Notes: generated by a model from the letters alone, not told the origin. Positions 25,794 to 36,387 are shown, numbered from the stretch's first letter. The stretch is 64,000 nucleotides of DNA from Scardovia wiggsiae F0424 (GCF_000269605.1 NZ_AKCI01000001.1:1-64000); one strand, 5' to 3'. Translations and numbers: made by a program.

Positions 25794-28316
25794 ATGGCAC
25801 TTGCACTTTATAGGCGTTACCGTCCGGATACATTTGATGGCGTCGTTGGCCAGGATCAGGTAACCATCCCTCTGAAACGTGCTCTTGATGAGGGCAGGCT
25901 GACCCATGCCTACCTGTTTTCCGGCCCTCGCGGCTGCGGCAAAACAAGCTCTGCGCGTATCCTGGCCCGGTGCATCAACTGTGCGGAAGGCCCCACAAGC
26001 CATCCCTGCGGGAAGTGCGACAGCTGCAGGGACCTTGCGGCAAATGGGCCTGGCTCTGTTGATGTTATTGAGATCGACGCTGCAAGCCATAACGGTGTCG
26101 ATGACGCCCGTGAACTGCGTGAGCGGGCAGGTTTTGCCCCGACCCGGGACCGCTACAAGATCTTTATCCTGGACGAAGCCCATATGGTGACCCAGCAGGG
26201 TTTTAACGCCCTGCTTAAAGTTGTGGAAGAACCCCCTGAGCATGTTATGTTTATTTTTGCCACTACTGAACCGGATAAGGTTATAGGGACTATACGTTCA
26301 CGTACTCACCATTATCCTTTCCGTCTGGTTCCGCCTGAAGTAATGGCACCGTACCTTGAGGAGGTATGCAGGCAGGAGAAAATCGCTCCCGAAAATGGCG
26401 TGCTTAAGCTTACCATGCGCGCAGGCGGCGGTTCTGTAAGGGACACTCTGTCTGTGCTTGACCAGCTGATGGCAGGTGCTGCCGGCAATAAGATCACCTA
26501 TGATTCGGCAGTTGCACTCCTGGGGTACACTCCCGATACCCTTATCTCTGATGCTGTTGATGCGGTATGTGCCGGTGATGGTGCACGCCTGTATGATGTT
26601 GTTGAAAAAGTTGTTGTAGGGGGTTTTGACCCCAGAAAATTTGTGGAGGACCTCCTTTCACGGGTACGGGATCTGCTTGTACTCACCCTGGCAGGGGATA
26701 ATGCCCGGTCTGTACTCAGCAGCGATACGGGGGCAGGAAGTGAGGAGGCGCTCCACAGGCAGGCTCAGGAACTTGGGCTTGTGCGGCTGACTTCTATAGC
26801 CGAAATTATCAACGATGCTCTGGCGGGCATGTCAGGCGCTACATCGCCGCGTATGAGGCTGGAACTGTTAGCTGCGCAGCTACTGGTCCCCGGACGCGGT
26901 CCTGCCGGGGACGGCGGTCAGAGTATGGTGCCGTCCGGCTCCGATACCAGCGCATCTGCACAGCCGGGGGCGAAAGAGGCTCCCCGCGTCCAGCAGAGGC
27001 CTGCCGGGGCGAATACGGATCCGCGCCGCGGATATGTGAGGCCGCAGGAATACTCAAACCGTATAAAACAGCAGACGGGCTCGCCGGCTGCCGGGCCTGC
27101 CGCGCTCCCTGGCCAGGACCGGCCTGTTTCCGGGCGTCCTTATAACGGTGGGGTACGGGATCCGGAAAATGCCGGTCAGGAGGATACCGGCAGCAGTGTG
27201 GAGAGTTCCGGCGGCTTGAAAGGCTCGAATAGGCCAGACAGCACGAATGGCTTCCATGACGCAAACGGCTCAGGCGATTCTGACAGCCCTAATATCTCAG
27301 ACAGGTCAGACAGCCCGGGTAGTTCCAGCAGTTCACCGGAGCAGACGGGGCCGGCCGATGCGTCGTTATTTACGCCTGACGCAGTAGCGCGCCAGTGGAA
27401 GGCTCTGGTCGCAGGGCTCCCGCAGGATATACAGGCGTATGTTAATGAAACCCATATCCCTCATGTGGGAGTACTTGCGAGGGGGGATATGCACAGGATC
27501 GTCCTGAGGTTCGCAGACCCGCTCAGCCAGCATGCCTTTGCACTTGGCGTGGCAAAGCAGGGGATCAATGGCCGCACTAAAGTAAGGGATATCATTGAGG
27601 ATAAATGCGAAGAAGTATTTGGCAAGGGCGTTAAGGCACAGCCGGATAAGCTCACTGCCTCGGGGGATACCGTTACCCCGATATCCCGTATGAGCGACAA
27701 GGAACAGCAGAAGGTCAAAGCACAGATTGCGGCAATGGCTATGGCTCAGACCGGGGCCGGGGACGCTTCCCCCGTTTCCCGGAACAGCAGCAATACCCAG
27801 CCCGGCAAGGCGTCCCCCACAGAGATGGAAGATGTGCAGGATGAGGACGGAGATCCATGGGATACGCCGGTGGCGAAGCCGCAGGATGCCGTGCAGCGGA
27901 AAAAGGGAACCAGTGTGGCGTCTTCTGCTCCTGCAAAGGCGGGTTCTGCGGGAACACATAAGTATGGACCGCGCCGCGGCGGCTTATCTCCTGCGGGCAG
28001 TATAAACGCGGATACCGGGGAAAATACGGAAGCTGATGCAGGCGCAGTAAAGCCTGCAGGCAGCTCCCGGGCTGCAGCCTCCTCAGATACAGATGCTGCG
28101 GACAGTGCAAATACTCCCCGCAGTACTGATGGTGGCAGCACTGCAAATACGGGTAAAGCTAAAACTTCGCAGAGCGAAGCTGTGCAGCAGGCAGATTATG
28201 CTGACGACGATAAGCATGTAGACGGCCAGGGTAAGATGACAGTGGCTGAAGTTGCACGTATGTTCGATGCAAAAAGCGTGGAAACAATAGAACCCCATAA
28301 TGGTGAAGGCGAGTAA
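25794..28316 (+). CDS. dnaX: DNA polymerase III subunits gamma and tau
   Basis: Clamp-loader ATPase of the replisome, 840 residues. Walker A FSGPRGCGKTSS (about 42-53), a zinc module of four cysteines (CINCAEGPTSHPCGKCDSC, about 62-80), and Walker B ILDEAHMV near 124. Domain III ends near 360. The C-terminal 480 residues are mostly disordered, rich in Ser/Pro/Gly/Asp, with a folded insert around 525-640 (ARQWKALVAGLPQDIQ) resembling a tau DnaE-binding domain. The ribosome site is weak, so translation may depend on the preceding Tad gene. recR follows at five bases. Confidence 0.95.
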   Translation: MALALYRRYRPDTFDGVVGQDQVTIPLKRALDEGRLTHAYLFSGPRGCGKTSSARILARCINCAEGPTSHPCGKCDSCRDLAANGPGSVDVIEIDAASHNGVDDARELRERAGFAPTRDRYKIFILDEAHMVTQQGFNALLKVVEEPPEHVMFIFATTEPDKVIGTIRSRTHHYPFRLVPPEVMAPYLEEVCRQEKIAPENGVLKLTMRAGGGSVRDTLSVLDQLMAGAAGNKITYDSAVALLGYTPDTLISDAVDAVCAGDGARLYDVVEKVVVGGFDPRKFVEDLLSRVRDLLVLTLAGDNARSVLSSDTGAGSEEALHRQAQELGLVRLTSIAEIINDALAGMSGATSPRMRLELLAAQLLVPGRGPAGDGGQSMVPSGSDTSASAQPGAKEAPRVQQRPAGANTDPRRGYVRPQEYSNRIKQQTGSPAAGPAALPGQDRPVSGRPYNGGVRDPENAGQEDTGSSVESSGGLKGSNRPDSTNGFHDANGSGDSDSPNISDRSDSPGSSSSSPEQTGPADASLFTPDAVARQWKALVAGLPQDIQAYVNETHIPHVGVLARGDMHRIVLRFADPLSQHAFALGVAKQGINGRTKVRDIIEDKCEEVFGKGVKAQPDKLTASGDTVTPISRMSDKEQQKVKAQIAAMAMAQTGAGDASPVSRNSSNTQPGKASPTEMEDVQDEDGDPWDTPVAKPQDAVQRKKGTSVASSAPAKAGSAGTHKYGPRRGGLSPAGSINADTGENTEADAGAVKPAGSSRAAASSDTDAADSANTPRSTDGGSTANTGKAKTSQSEAVQQADYADDDKHVDGQGKMTVAEVARMFDAKSVETIEPHNGEGE

Positions 28317-28321
28317 AGATA

Positions 28322-28933
28322 ATGCCAGCTGCATATGAAGGAGCGATCCGGGACCTTATAGACAGGTTCGCAGACCTGCCGGGAATCGGGCCGAAAGGGG
28401 CGCAGAGGATAGCATTTTATCTGCTGTCAGTGAGCCAGGAAGATGCGCAGGGCCTCGCTGAATCAATAACTGCCATGAGACAGAAAGTACAGTTCTGTGA
28501 GATATGCGGGAATGTCTGTGAAAAAAGCCCGTGTACTATATGCGCTGACCCTCGCCGTGACCGTACAAAAATCTGTGTTGTCCAGGAGCCCAAAGATATT
28601 ATGAGCATTGAACGTACCCATGAATACAGGGGCGTATACCATGTGCTGGGCGGCGCGATAAACCCTATGTCCAATATTGGCCCGCAGGACCTCAAGATTG
28701 CTGAACTGCTTGACAGGCTGAAAAAGGATGAGAATAAGGATGTTGCCGAGATTATTTTTGCCCTTAACCCGGATATTGAGGGCGAGGCGACGACTACTTA
28801 TTTAAGCAGGCTTCTGGCTCCGACGCAGATCACCCTTACGCAGCTGGCAAGCGGTCTGCCTATGGGGTCTGATCTTGAATATGCCGATGAGATCACACTT
28901 GGAAGGGCGCTTGCAGGCAGGCGGGAAGTTTAA
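28322..28933 (+). CDS. recR: Recombination mediator RecR
   Basis: 203 residues, the family length. Works with RecF/RecO to load RecA at gaps. N-terminal helix-hairpin-helix LPGIGPKGAQRIAFYLL (about 19-35), the C4 zinc finger CEICGNVCEKSPCTIC (about 60-75), then the Toprim domain with VVQEPKDIMSIE and the Walker-like ALNPDIEGEATTTYL. It follows dnaX in the arrangement common across bacteria. Confidence 0.96.
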   Translation: MPAAYEGAIRDLIDRFADLPGIGPKGAQRIAFYLLSVSQEDAQGLAESITAMRQKVQFCEICGNVCEKSPCTICADPRRDRTKICVVQEPKDIMSIERTHEYRGVYHVLGGAINPMSNIGPQDLKIAELLDRLKKDENKDVAEIIFALNPDIEGEATTTYLSRLLAPTQITLTQLASGLPMGSDLEYADEITLGRALAGRREV

Positions 28934-28948
28934 GGCAGGCTGGGTGCA

Positions 28949-29824
28949 ATGTCTCTTATCGTACAGAAGTATGGCGGATCTTCCGTTGCTGATGCTGATT
29001 CGATCAAACGTGTTGCCCGTCGTGTTGTTGAAACGATGGAGGCGGGGAACCGGGTAGCAGTCGTCGTGTCTGCAATGGGGGATACTACTGATGAGCTTAT
29101 TGACCGGGCATCAGGTATTGATCCTGACCCTCCAGCGCGTGAGCTTGATATGCTGATGACTGCTGGTGAGCGCATCTCCATGAGCCTGCTGGCGATGGCG
29201 ATCCATTCCCTGGGGCACCGGGCGTCATCGTTCACCGGGCAGCAGGCGGGCTTCCTCACCGATGCCCGGTATGGCGCAGCACATATACGCGCAGTGAGGC
29301 CCGGGCGGGTATCCCGCGCGCTGGATGAGGGGCGGGCTGCAATCGTTGCGGGTTTCCAGGGCATCAATTCACGCGGCGACACAACTACCCTCGGACGGGG
29401 CGGATCCGATACTTCTGCTGTTGCCCTTGCTGTTGCCCTTGGCGCGGATGTCTGTGAAATATATACCGATGTGGACGGTATCTTTACTGCTGACCCGCGT
29501 ATCGTTCCGGCTGCACAGTGCATCCGGCATATATCGTATGAGGAGATGCTTGAATTTGCGGCGTCAGGATCTAAAGTACTGGCTCTGCGCTGTGTGGAAT
29601 ATGCCCGGCGGTTCGGCATGCCGATACATGTCCGCAGTTCCTTCTCCCATGATCCCGGGACCCTTGTTGCGGGGAGCATCCCAGGCAGATATGGTTCAGG
29701 CGCTGAGCCGGGTCCTGGTGTCATTGCCGGAGACACGCTTGAATACGGTGCGCAGGAGGATAAAATGGTAAAAGGAAAACAGGCAGATACAGGCAAGTAT
29801 AGATATACAGATAAATACAGATAA
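28949..29824 (+). CDS. lysC: Aspartate kinase, catalytic (alpha) part
   Basis: 291 residues covering only the amino-acid kinase domain: [11 protein letters not shown] (about 5-15), [11 protein letters not shown] (about 44-54), [20 protein letters not shown] (about 149-168), and [13 protein letters not shown]. First step of the Asp-family pathway to Lys, Thr and Met. The regulatory ACT domains that usually continue the chain are on the next, separate ORF. After the kinase domain the chain runs through about 45 low-complexity residues ending in a Lys/Tyr/Asp-rich tail before a genuine stop. The split looks established, since the second gene has its own ribosome site. Confidence 0.88.
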   Translation: MSLIVQKYGGSSVADADSIKRVARRVVETMEAGNRVAVVVSAMGDTTDELIDRASGIDPDPPARELDMLMTAGERISMSLLAMAIHSLGHRASSFTGQQAGFLTDARYGAAHIRAVRPGRVSRALDEGRAAIVAGFQGINSRGDTTTLGRGGSDTSAVALAVALGADVCEIYTDVDGIFTADPRIVPAAQCIRHISYEEMLEFAASGSKVLALRCVEYARRFGMPIHVRSSFSHDPGTLVAGSIPGRYGSGAEPGPGVIAGDTLEYGAQEDKMVKGKQADTGKYRYTDKYR

Positions 29825-29838
29825 ACGAGGCAGGATAT

Positions 29839-30618
29839 ATGGGATATACAGGATACGGGGACAGCCGCGAAGATGCTTCCAGTGCTCAAAGTTTGTCCGG
29901 CGGGATGATTGAGGGTATGGCCGAGAGTACAGACGGGTCCGCAGGCAGAGGCCCGGATGAGGGCATGGATAAGGGTCTGGGCGAAAACTTGAGTAAAGAT
30001 CCAAACAAAAATCTGAAAAAAGTTTCAGGCAGAGGCCTGAAGGGCGTATCCGGCGGGTCCCTTGGGGATATCTTCCCGGATCTTCAGGGTCCTGAATCCC
30101 CTGTTATTTCAGGCGTAGCCCATGATTCTTCGGAGGCTCTGGTAACGCTGCGGGGGATACTTGACGAACCGGGCCTCGCGGCACATGTATTCGCACAGTT
30201 TGCCAAGGCCGGCGTCAACATTGATATGGTAGTCCAGGCACTTGGCCGCAATGATAATGGTTCCCGGACAGCAGATATTTCCATCACTTTCCCCGAAGCC
30301 CAGATCGGTACAGTCAGGGAACTGGCTGAATCGGCTAAAGGGCAGCTGGGATACAGCTCCGCCGATGTTAACCCTTCTGTCGGAAAGGTTTCCCTGATAG
30401 GGGTAGGGATGAAAACCCATCCCGGGGTCACTGCCCAATTTTTTGAGGCCCTGAGCCGGGAAGGCATCAATGTGCTTATGATCTCGACCTCCGAGATCCG
30501 GATATCGGCCATTATCCCGCTTGATATGCTCGCCTGCGGTGTGCGCGCTGTGCATACTGCCTTCGGCCTCGACTCAGAAGGCACCCAGGCAATTGTGTAT
30601 GCAGGTTCGGGAAGGTGA
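29839..30618 (+). CDS. Aspartate kinase regulatory (beta) part with two ACT domains
   Basis: 259 residues. The first 85 are disordered and Gly/Ser/Asp-rich (with repeats such as DEGMDKGLGENLSKDPNKN). They are followed by two ACT domains: GILDEPGLAAHVFAQFAKAG (about 112-131) and IGVGMKTHPGVTAQFFEALS (about 190-209), ending TSEIRISAIIPLD. This equals the C-terminal half of a normal aspartokinase and should confer feedback control by Lys/Thr. It starts 14 bases after the catalytic ORF with GAGGCAGG ahead of the ATG. A separate alpha/beta pair resembles the internal-start beta subunits of Bacillus and Corynebacterium, but here the two frames do not overlap. Confidence 0.82.
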   Translation: MGYTGYGDSREDASSAQSLSGGMIEGMAESTDGSAGRGPDEGMDKGLGENLSKDPNKNLKKVSGRGLKGVSGGSLGDIFPDLQGPESPVISGVAHDSSEALVTLRGILDEPGLAAHVFAQFAKAGVNIDMVVQALGRNDNGSRTADISITFPEAQIGTVRELAESAKGQLGYSSADVNPSVGKVSLIGVGMKTHPGVTAQFFEALSREGINVLMISTSEIRISAIIPLDMLACGVRAVHTAFGLDSEGTQAIVYAGSGR

Positions 30619-30667
30619 CAGGGATGGCAGGGGCAGCAGGGATGATAAAGACGGTAAAAGTAAATGA

Positions 30668-31780
<1,113 letters not shown>

Positions 31781-31893
31781 TTTCTGTAGTGGGTAAAACT
31801 ACTGTAGGGATTATGGAGTCTATTTTTTGTAGAAAAAAAGCCCCATAAGACCTATAATGAAAAAGTGACCAAACCCTCATTAGAAAGAATCTT

Positions 31894-32376
31894 ATGGAAC
31901 AATTAAATTTTATCACAAACATACTTGGAATGAATGACAAAAATATTATTATCTTAGATTATCTTGATGCTGGAACGCATAAAGAAGTCATTTCTAAGCT
32001 CGATTATCCTGCCTCGCCTGCCTCCGATTTTGCGCAAAATATCAGCGACATTCTGGATGGCAAGGAGCCAAACCTCACTTGGACAGAACAAGGCGTGACG
32101 CTGGGCGTCGTGGTTGCCTCTGAGGGCTACCCTCTAGCTTATGAAAAAGGCGTGGAGCTGCCAGAAAAGACTTCTGGCGACATCATCACCTACTATGCAG
32201 GCGCTAAGTTCGCTGAAAATGGCAAAGCTCTGCTGTCAAATGGCGGCCGTGTCTACATGCTGGTCACCACAGCAGACACTGTCAAAGCAGCCCAGGACAA
32301 AATCTATGCCCAGATCGCCCAACAAAACACAGACGGCCTCTTTTACCGAACCGACATCGGCAGCAAGGCACTATAA
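31894..32376 (+). pseudogene. In-frame chimera: ISL3 transposase N-terminus fused to PurD C-terminus
   Basis: 160-residue open frame. Residues 1 to about 42 (MEQLNFITNILGMNDKNI, then THKEVISKLDY) are the start of an ISL3-family transposase. From about residue 45 (SDFAQNISDIL, then TWTEQGVTLGVVVASEGYP and AKFAENGKALLSNGG) the sequence is the C-terminal part of phosphoribosylamine-glycine ligase of streptococcal type, ending normally FYRTDIGSKAL. The join is around 32005-32025. The PurD piece lacks the ATP-grasp core, so it cannot catalyse. Translation is possible from the IS ribosome site, but a function is unlikely. Confidence 0.8.
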
Positions 32377-32434
32377 AGCGAGTCTTGTCCACTGTCTGAT
32401 TAGCAGCCATTAGTGTAAAAAGAGGTGAATAAAA

Positions 32435-33673
32435 GTGAAAGATAGATTGCTATTTTTAGAAGGAGCCAGTCTAACTTCAAGGGAAACGCTCACGGTATTG
32501 CTGGCGGATAACTATAAGGTAGATGTACTATCTCCTGATAGGTTTTCTATTGCGGCATTCAGTCGCTTGACGCACATGCTTACAACAGTTGATGTGAATC
32601 GTTCTCCTTTGACCTATTTAAAGCAGCTTGATCAGTTGCTAGAAGAGAAGGACTATAAGGCTATCTTGCCAACCCATGAAGAGGGGTGGCTCTTAGCAAA
32701 TGGAAAATCCCTCTTATCATCTGATTTACTGCTGGCTCTTTCTGAATCAGAGACTTTTCGGGAAGTGGTAGGAAAAATTGCTTTTGCTGAACTTGCGGAT
32801 AAGTTAGGCTTGCCGGTTCCCAAGTGGGAGTATGTGAACGACCTGGAATCTATTCACTTGCCCTATCCGTATTGGCTCAAGGCCGATTATGGGACGGCTG
32901 GTCGCTCAGTTTATAAAATCACGAGTGATGCTGATTTGAAAAGCCTAGTAAAGCTTCACTTGCTTGACAGTGAAAGTTGGATGGCCCAGCAAGATATGGT
33001 AGGGCAATATGGTCAAGTTCAAGCAGTATTTAACTGTGGAAAATTACTGGCCGTGCACTCTAGTATAAAAGTTGGGTCTGGTGCTGGTGGTTCAGCTGCT
33101 GCCAGATTAAGTATAGACTCTGAGGTTACAAGAGAACACATTGAGAAGTTAGGACATCATTTAAAATGGCATGGTGGTCTAACATTGGATTTCATCTTCC
33201 TTAATCATCACTTCTATTATATAGAATGCAATCCCAGAATGGTCGAGCCGGCTAATGCTTATAAAGCAGGGGTAAATTTTCCCAAACTCTTGATAGAATT
33301 GGCCCAAAATAATGATTCACAACCCGATATTTCTGTAGGGAAGCCAGGGGTAAGAACGCATAGTTTATTAGCCTTAATCATTGGGACTGCTGAGAAAACG
33401 CAAAGCAGAAGAAAAATATGGGAAACGATCAGGCTGTGGCTGTTTAAAAGTGACAGTGATGAGGTCTTGACCCCGATTAGGAAAGATTTTCCAAGTATCA
33501 TTCCCTTGGTTGTGATTGCGATTCGGCTACTGCTAAATCCCAAGAGTGTGAAAAAGCTTGTTGAGCATACCGTTGGCCACTATAGTGTGGCTCCTGCCAC
33601 GATAAAAGCTGTTGAACAGCAGGCGTCGATGAAAACTATAGTTAACGGCATAAATAACTTTACTTTGAAGTAA
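32435..33673 (+). CDS. ATP-grasp domain protein, streptococcal origin
   Basis: 412 residues starting at GTG after AGAGGTGA. ATP-grasp features: YPYWLKADYGTAGRSVYKI (about 147-165), a nucleotide-binding lysine/glycine loop, and FYYIECNPRMVEPANAYKAG (about 261-280), which carries the metal-binding Glu and Asn. The N-terminal Rossmann-like part resembles carbamoyl-phosphate-synthase-like ligases. The substrate is unknown: such enzymes join a carboxylate to an amine or thiol. Its low GC matches the purD fragment just upstream, so both probably came together from a Streptococcus chromosome. It seems intact. Confidence 0.75.
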   Translation: MKDRLLFLEGASLTSRETLTVLLADNYKVDVLSPDRFSIAAFSRLTHMLTTVDVNRSPLTYLKQLDQLLEEKDYKAILPTHEEGWLLANGKSLLSSDLLLALSESETFREVVGKIAFAELADKLGLPVPKWEYVNDLESIHLPYPYWLKADYGTAGRSVYKITSDADLKSLVKLHLLDSESWMAQQDMVGQYGQVQAVFNCGKLLAVHSSIKVGSGAGGSAAARLSIDSEVTREHIEKLGHHLKWHGGLTLDFIFLNHHFYYIECNPRMVEPANAYKAGVNFPKLLIELAQNNDSQPDISVGKPGVRTHSLLALIIGTAEKTQSRRKIWETIRLWLFKSDSDEVLTPIRKDFPSIIPLVVIAIRLLLNPKSVKKLVEHTVGHYSVAPATIKAVEQQASMKTIVNGINNFTLK

Positions 33674-33714
33674 TAAGTCATATATGGTATACTTCTTTTA
33701 GGAGGCGCCATGAT

Positions 33715-34224
33715 ATGAACTCTCGTAAATATAATGTTGGTCGGGAAGAACTTCTTCGGCAAGGTAAAGAAATTATGTCGTCGTCAAATGAATCGCGTTA
33801 TTATTTTCGTGTCTTTACCGTAAATATGGTTCTTTCCGGGTTGCCGCCATCTCAAATCTGTGAGATGGCTGGTGTAACAAAACAAGCCATTACCGGTTGG
33901 GTTAAGCTTGCCGATGAGCAAGGCTTTGATGCGCTAAAATCAAAAGAAAGATCTGGTAGACCATCAAAACTTACCAAAGAGCAGAAGGCAAGTATCGATG
34001 CAGCCTTGAATTCAGATCCTAATAAGTATGGATTCAAAGTTTGGGATGGACCAAGCCTTTCCAAGCACATTCAAAAGGAATTTGGTCTTGATATCAGCGT
34101 TCGCCAGTGCCAACGTTTGTTTCATCAGTTAGGCTATTCGCTTATCCGTCCTCAGCCCTATCCAAGCAAAGGATATGAGGATTCAAAGGAGCGGGAAACC
34201 TTTAAAAAAAACGAAACGAAATAG
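33715..34224 (+). CDS. IS630 transposase, ORF A (helix-turn-helix part)
   Basis: 169 residues: helix-turn-helix domain LPPSQICEMAGVTKQAITGW (about 43-62), a linker SGRPSKLTKEQ, and a second winged-helix part GLDISVRQCQRLFHQLGYS. It ends by in-frame TAG soon after a run of eight A (34204-34211). The run contains the canonical slippery heptamer A AAA AAC (34206-34212) in the correct phase, so a -1 shift would join it to ORF B, as in many IS630 elements. Confidence 0.8.
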   Translation: MNSRKYNVGREELLRQGKEIMSSSNESRYYFRVFTVNMVLSGLPPSQICEMAGVTKQAITGWVKLADEQGFDALKSKERSGRPSKLTKEQKASIDAALNSDPNKYGFKVWDGPSLSKHIQKEFGLDISVRQCQRLFHQLGYSLIRPQPYPSKGYEDSKERETFKKNETK

Positions 34225-34778
34225 AACAAGACGATTCACAGTTGCTTGTATATCAGGACGAAGTCCACTTCCAGATTCAAACAACAGTTACTTCTGGATG
34301 GTACAAAAGAGGCAGCGCTCCGAAGGCAAAATCGTTTCCTGGGAGACAAAAAGCTTCTTATAGTGGATTTGTGCGGCCTGATACAGGCGAACTATTTGTG
34401 ACAAAGCCAGCTCGTTTCAACTACGAAACAGTTATTGCGTCAATACGTGAATTCATTACTGCTCATCCGGTGCCCGAAGGCAAGAGATATGCTCTGGTAA
34501 TGGGCAACGCACCATGGCACAAAAAGGTAATTCGTTTGGTTGAAACAGAAGAACAGCCAGAGTATGAGGATATCCGAAAGTCTGTTGCTTTTGTCAAATT
34601 GCCTCTTTACTCTCCTGACCTAAACCCTATAGAGCAGGTTTGGAGAATTACTCGTAGAGAAAATACACATAATGTATTTTTCTCAAATATTAAAAACCTT
34701 GCTGAAACGGTAGAAAACGCCTTTCTAGCCTGGGCAAAACCAAATCAGCAACTTGTAACATTATGTAGCTTTAAGTAA
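34212..34778 (+). pseudogene. IS630 transposase, ORF B (DDE part, catalytic Asp lost)
   Basis: Read by -1 frameshift from ORF A (join at 34206-34212). Catalytic landmarks: LLVYQDEVHFQ holds the first Asp, and YSPDLNPIEQVWR holds the Glu. The middle motif, normally VMDNAPWH, reads VMGNAPWH near 34499-34520: GAC has become GGC, removing the second DDE Asp. The copy is therefore probably catalytically dead even if frameshifting occurs. The rest of the domain is complete to its natural stop. Confidence 0.78.
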
Positions 34779-34801
34779 AATTACTTTTGTCGTTTACTAT
34801 A

Positions 34802-35376
34802 AAATCGTTCTCGATCGCTTTCATATTGTCCAGCATCTCAGTCGAGCAATGAATCGCGTACGCATCAAAATTATGAATCAGTTTGATAGGAGATCGCACG
34901 AATATAAAGCACTGAAACGTTACTGGAAACTCATTCAACAGGATAACTATACGCTGAGCAGTAAACGATTTTATCGTCCAACATTTCGGTCGCATTTAAC
35001 CAATAAAGAGATTCTTGAAAAACTTCTCTCTTACTCTCAAGATATTAGAGATCACTATGGACTCTATCAGCTTTTACTCTTTCATTTTCAAGAGAAGCAC
35101 GCTGACTATTTCTTTGAATTGATCACAGAGTCCATTTTTTCTGTGAATCCTATCTTCCAGACCATTTTTAGGACCTTTTTGAGAGATCAGGATAAGATCA
35201 TTAATGCACTTGAACTTCCCTGCTCAAACGCAAAACTTGAGGCCACAAATAACCTAATCAAAGTCATTAAGCGAAATGCTTTTGGCTTCCGGGACTTTGA
35301 AAATTTTAAAACGAGAATTCTCATTGCTTTGAATATCAAAAAGGAGAGAACCAATTTGGTCCTCTCCAGGTTGTAA
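34802..35376 (+). pseudogene. ISL3-family transposase, C-terminal fragment
   Basis: The open frame continues from IVLDRFHIVQHLSRAMNRVR at the IS630 edge to the normal end KKERTNLVLSRL. It includes the family DDE C-terminal block: LYQLLLFHFQEKHADYFFEL, then ALELPCSNAKLEATNNLIKV (catalytic Glu) and RNAFGFRDFENFKTRI. The N-terminal half and the first two catalytic Asp residues are missing; its 5' end is about 2.8 kb away at 31894. An internal ATG at 34849 could start a 175-residue piece. Confidence 0.85.
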
Positions 35377-35410
35377 CTTTTTATCAACCCACTACAGTTG
35401 ACAAAGAGCC
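35351..35410 (+). repeat. ISL3 right end, copy A of a 60-bp direct repeat
   Basis: 60 bases covering the last transposase codons and the right terminal inverted repeat; identical to 44303-44362. It contains an outward TTGACA at 35398-35403, which could act as a -35 box, but no matching -10 was found at the right distance. Confidence 0.9.
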
Positions 35411-35457
35411 ACCTTTGGACGGTCGGAAACATAAAAAACAGGCGGGAGGTGATCGTG

Positions 35458-36348
35458 ATGTACAATCCTCAACTTGAAACTTTCCTTCGTGTAGCGGATG
35501 CAGGCAGTTTTAATAAGGCTGCGGAGGAAGCCTATATTACGGCCACGGCTGTCATTAAGCAGATCAATCTTCTGGAAGATTCGATTGGAGTGAAATTGTT
35601 TGAGAGGACACACCGAGGGCTGATTTTAACGAAAGCGGGAAAATCTTTGTACCAAGATGCGAAATATATTATTCAATACTGTAAGGACTCTGTGACGCGG
35701 GCGAAAAATGCGATGCAGGAAGATAATGCCGTAATACGCATTGGGACTTCTCCTATGACACCGGCGCAGCTTTTGATGCAGATTTGGCCTCAAATTCAGG
35801 AACAATGCCCCGATTTGAAATTTCAAATTGTTCCCTATGAAAATACGCCGGAAAACGCCCGTGAAATTTTAGCCAATCTGGGAAAAAACATTGATGTGGT
35901 TGGAGGAATCTTTGATGAGACCATGCTGGATTTAAGGAGGTGCGCCGGTCTGGAACTATCCCGCGAACCTTTTTGCTGTGCCGTTTCCATTCACCACAGG
36001 CTTGCAGGAAAGGATAAACTACAAATACAGGATTTATATGGTGAGAACTTACTTCTGATGCACCGGGACTGGAGCCATTATGTAGATCAGCTCCGGGATG
36101 ACATTTGGCGAAACCACCCGAAGATTCAAGTTGTAGATTTTGATTTCTACAATATGGATATTTTCAATCGCTGTGAAAACAGTTATGATGTTTTGCTGGC
36201 TATTCCGGGATGGGCAAATGTACACCCGCTTTTGAAAGTGATTCCTGTGGAATGGGATTACAGCATCCCATACGGCTTGCTCTATTCTCCACACCCATCC
36301 GAATCGGTGAAACGCTTTCTTTCAGCAACGAAAAGCGTCGTAAAATAG
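35458..36348 (+). CDS. LysR-family transcriptional regulator
   Basis: 296 residues from ATG 35458, which has a strong GGGAGGTG eight bases ahead; the frame is open further upstream, but this start fits the LysR N-terminus MYNPQLETFLRVADAGSFNK. The winged HTH spans about 5-65 (AAEEAYITATAVIKQINLLE), and the effector domain follows (IRIGTSPMTPAQLL onward). It is separated by only 47 bases from the ISL3 end, so its own promoter may have been lost. It leads the same-strand oxidoreductase cluster to about 42970 and probably controls it. Confidence 0.85.
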   Translation: MYNPQLETFLRVADAGSFNKAAEEAYITATAVIKQINLLEDSIGVKLFERTHRGLILTKAGKSLYQDAKYIIQYCKDSVTRAKNAMQEDNAVIRIGTSPMTPAQLLMQIWPQIQEQCPDLKFQIVPYENTPENAREILANLGKNIDVVGGIFDETMLDLRRCAGLELSREPFCCAVSIHHRLAGKDKLQIQDLYGENLLLMHRDWSHYVDQLRDDIWRNHPKIQVVDFDFYNMDIFNRCENSYDVLLAIPGWANVHPLLKVIPVEWDYSIPYGLLYSPHPSESVKRFLSATKSVVK

Positions 36349-36387
36349 AAAAAATAGTTATAACCTTTGGGTAATAACTGATGAACA

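Larger units (their letters stand above)
33683..34801 (+). mobile_element. IS630-family insertion sequence
   Basis: Imperfect terminal repeats TATGGTATAC (33683) and, in complement, TATAGTAAAC (ending 34801) bracket two overlapping transposase frames. It sits inside the ISL3 composite, right next to the transposase 3' fragment. Boundaries are approximate; the TA target duplication is only suggested. Confidence 0.7.

Noticed and set aside
35398-35430. ISL3 outward promoter driving the LysR gene
   Set aside because: A good TTGACA exists in the terminal repeat but no -10 lies at 16-18 bases; only a poor candidate at about 25 bases.
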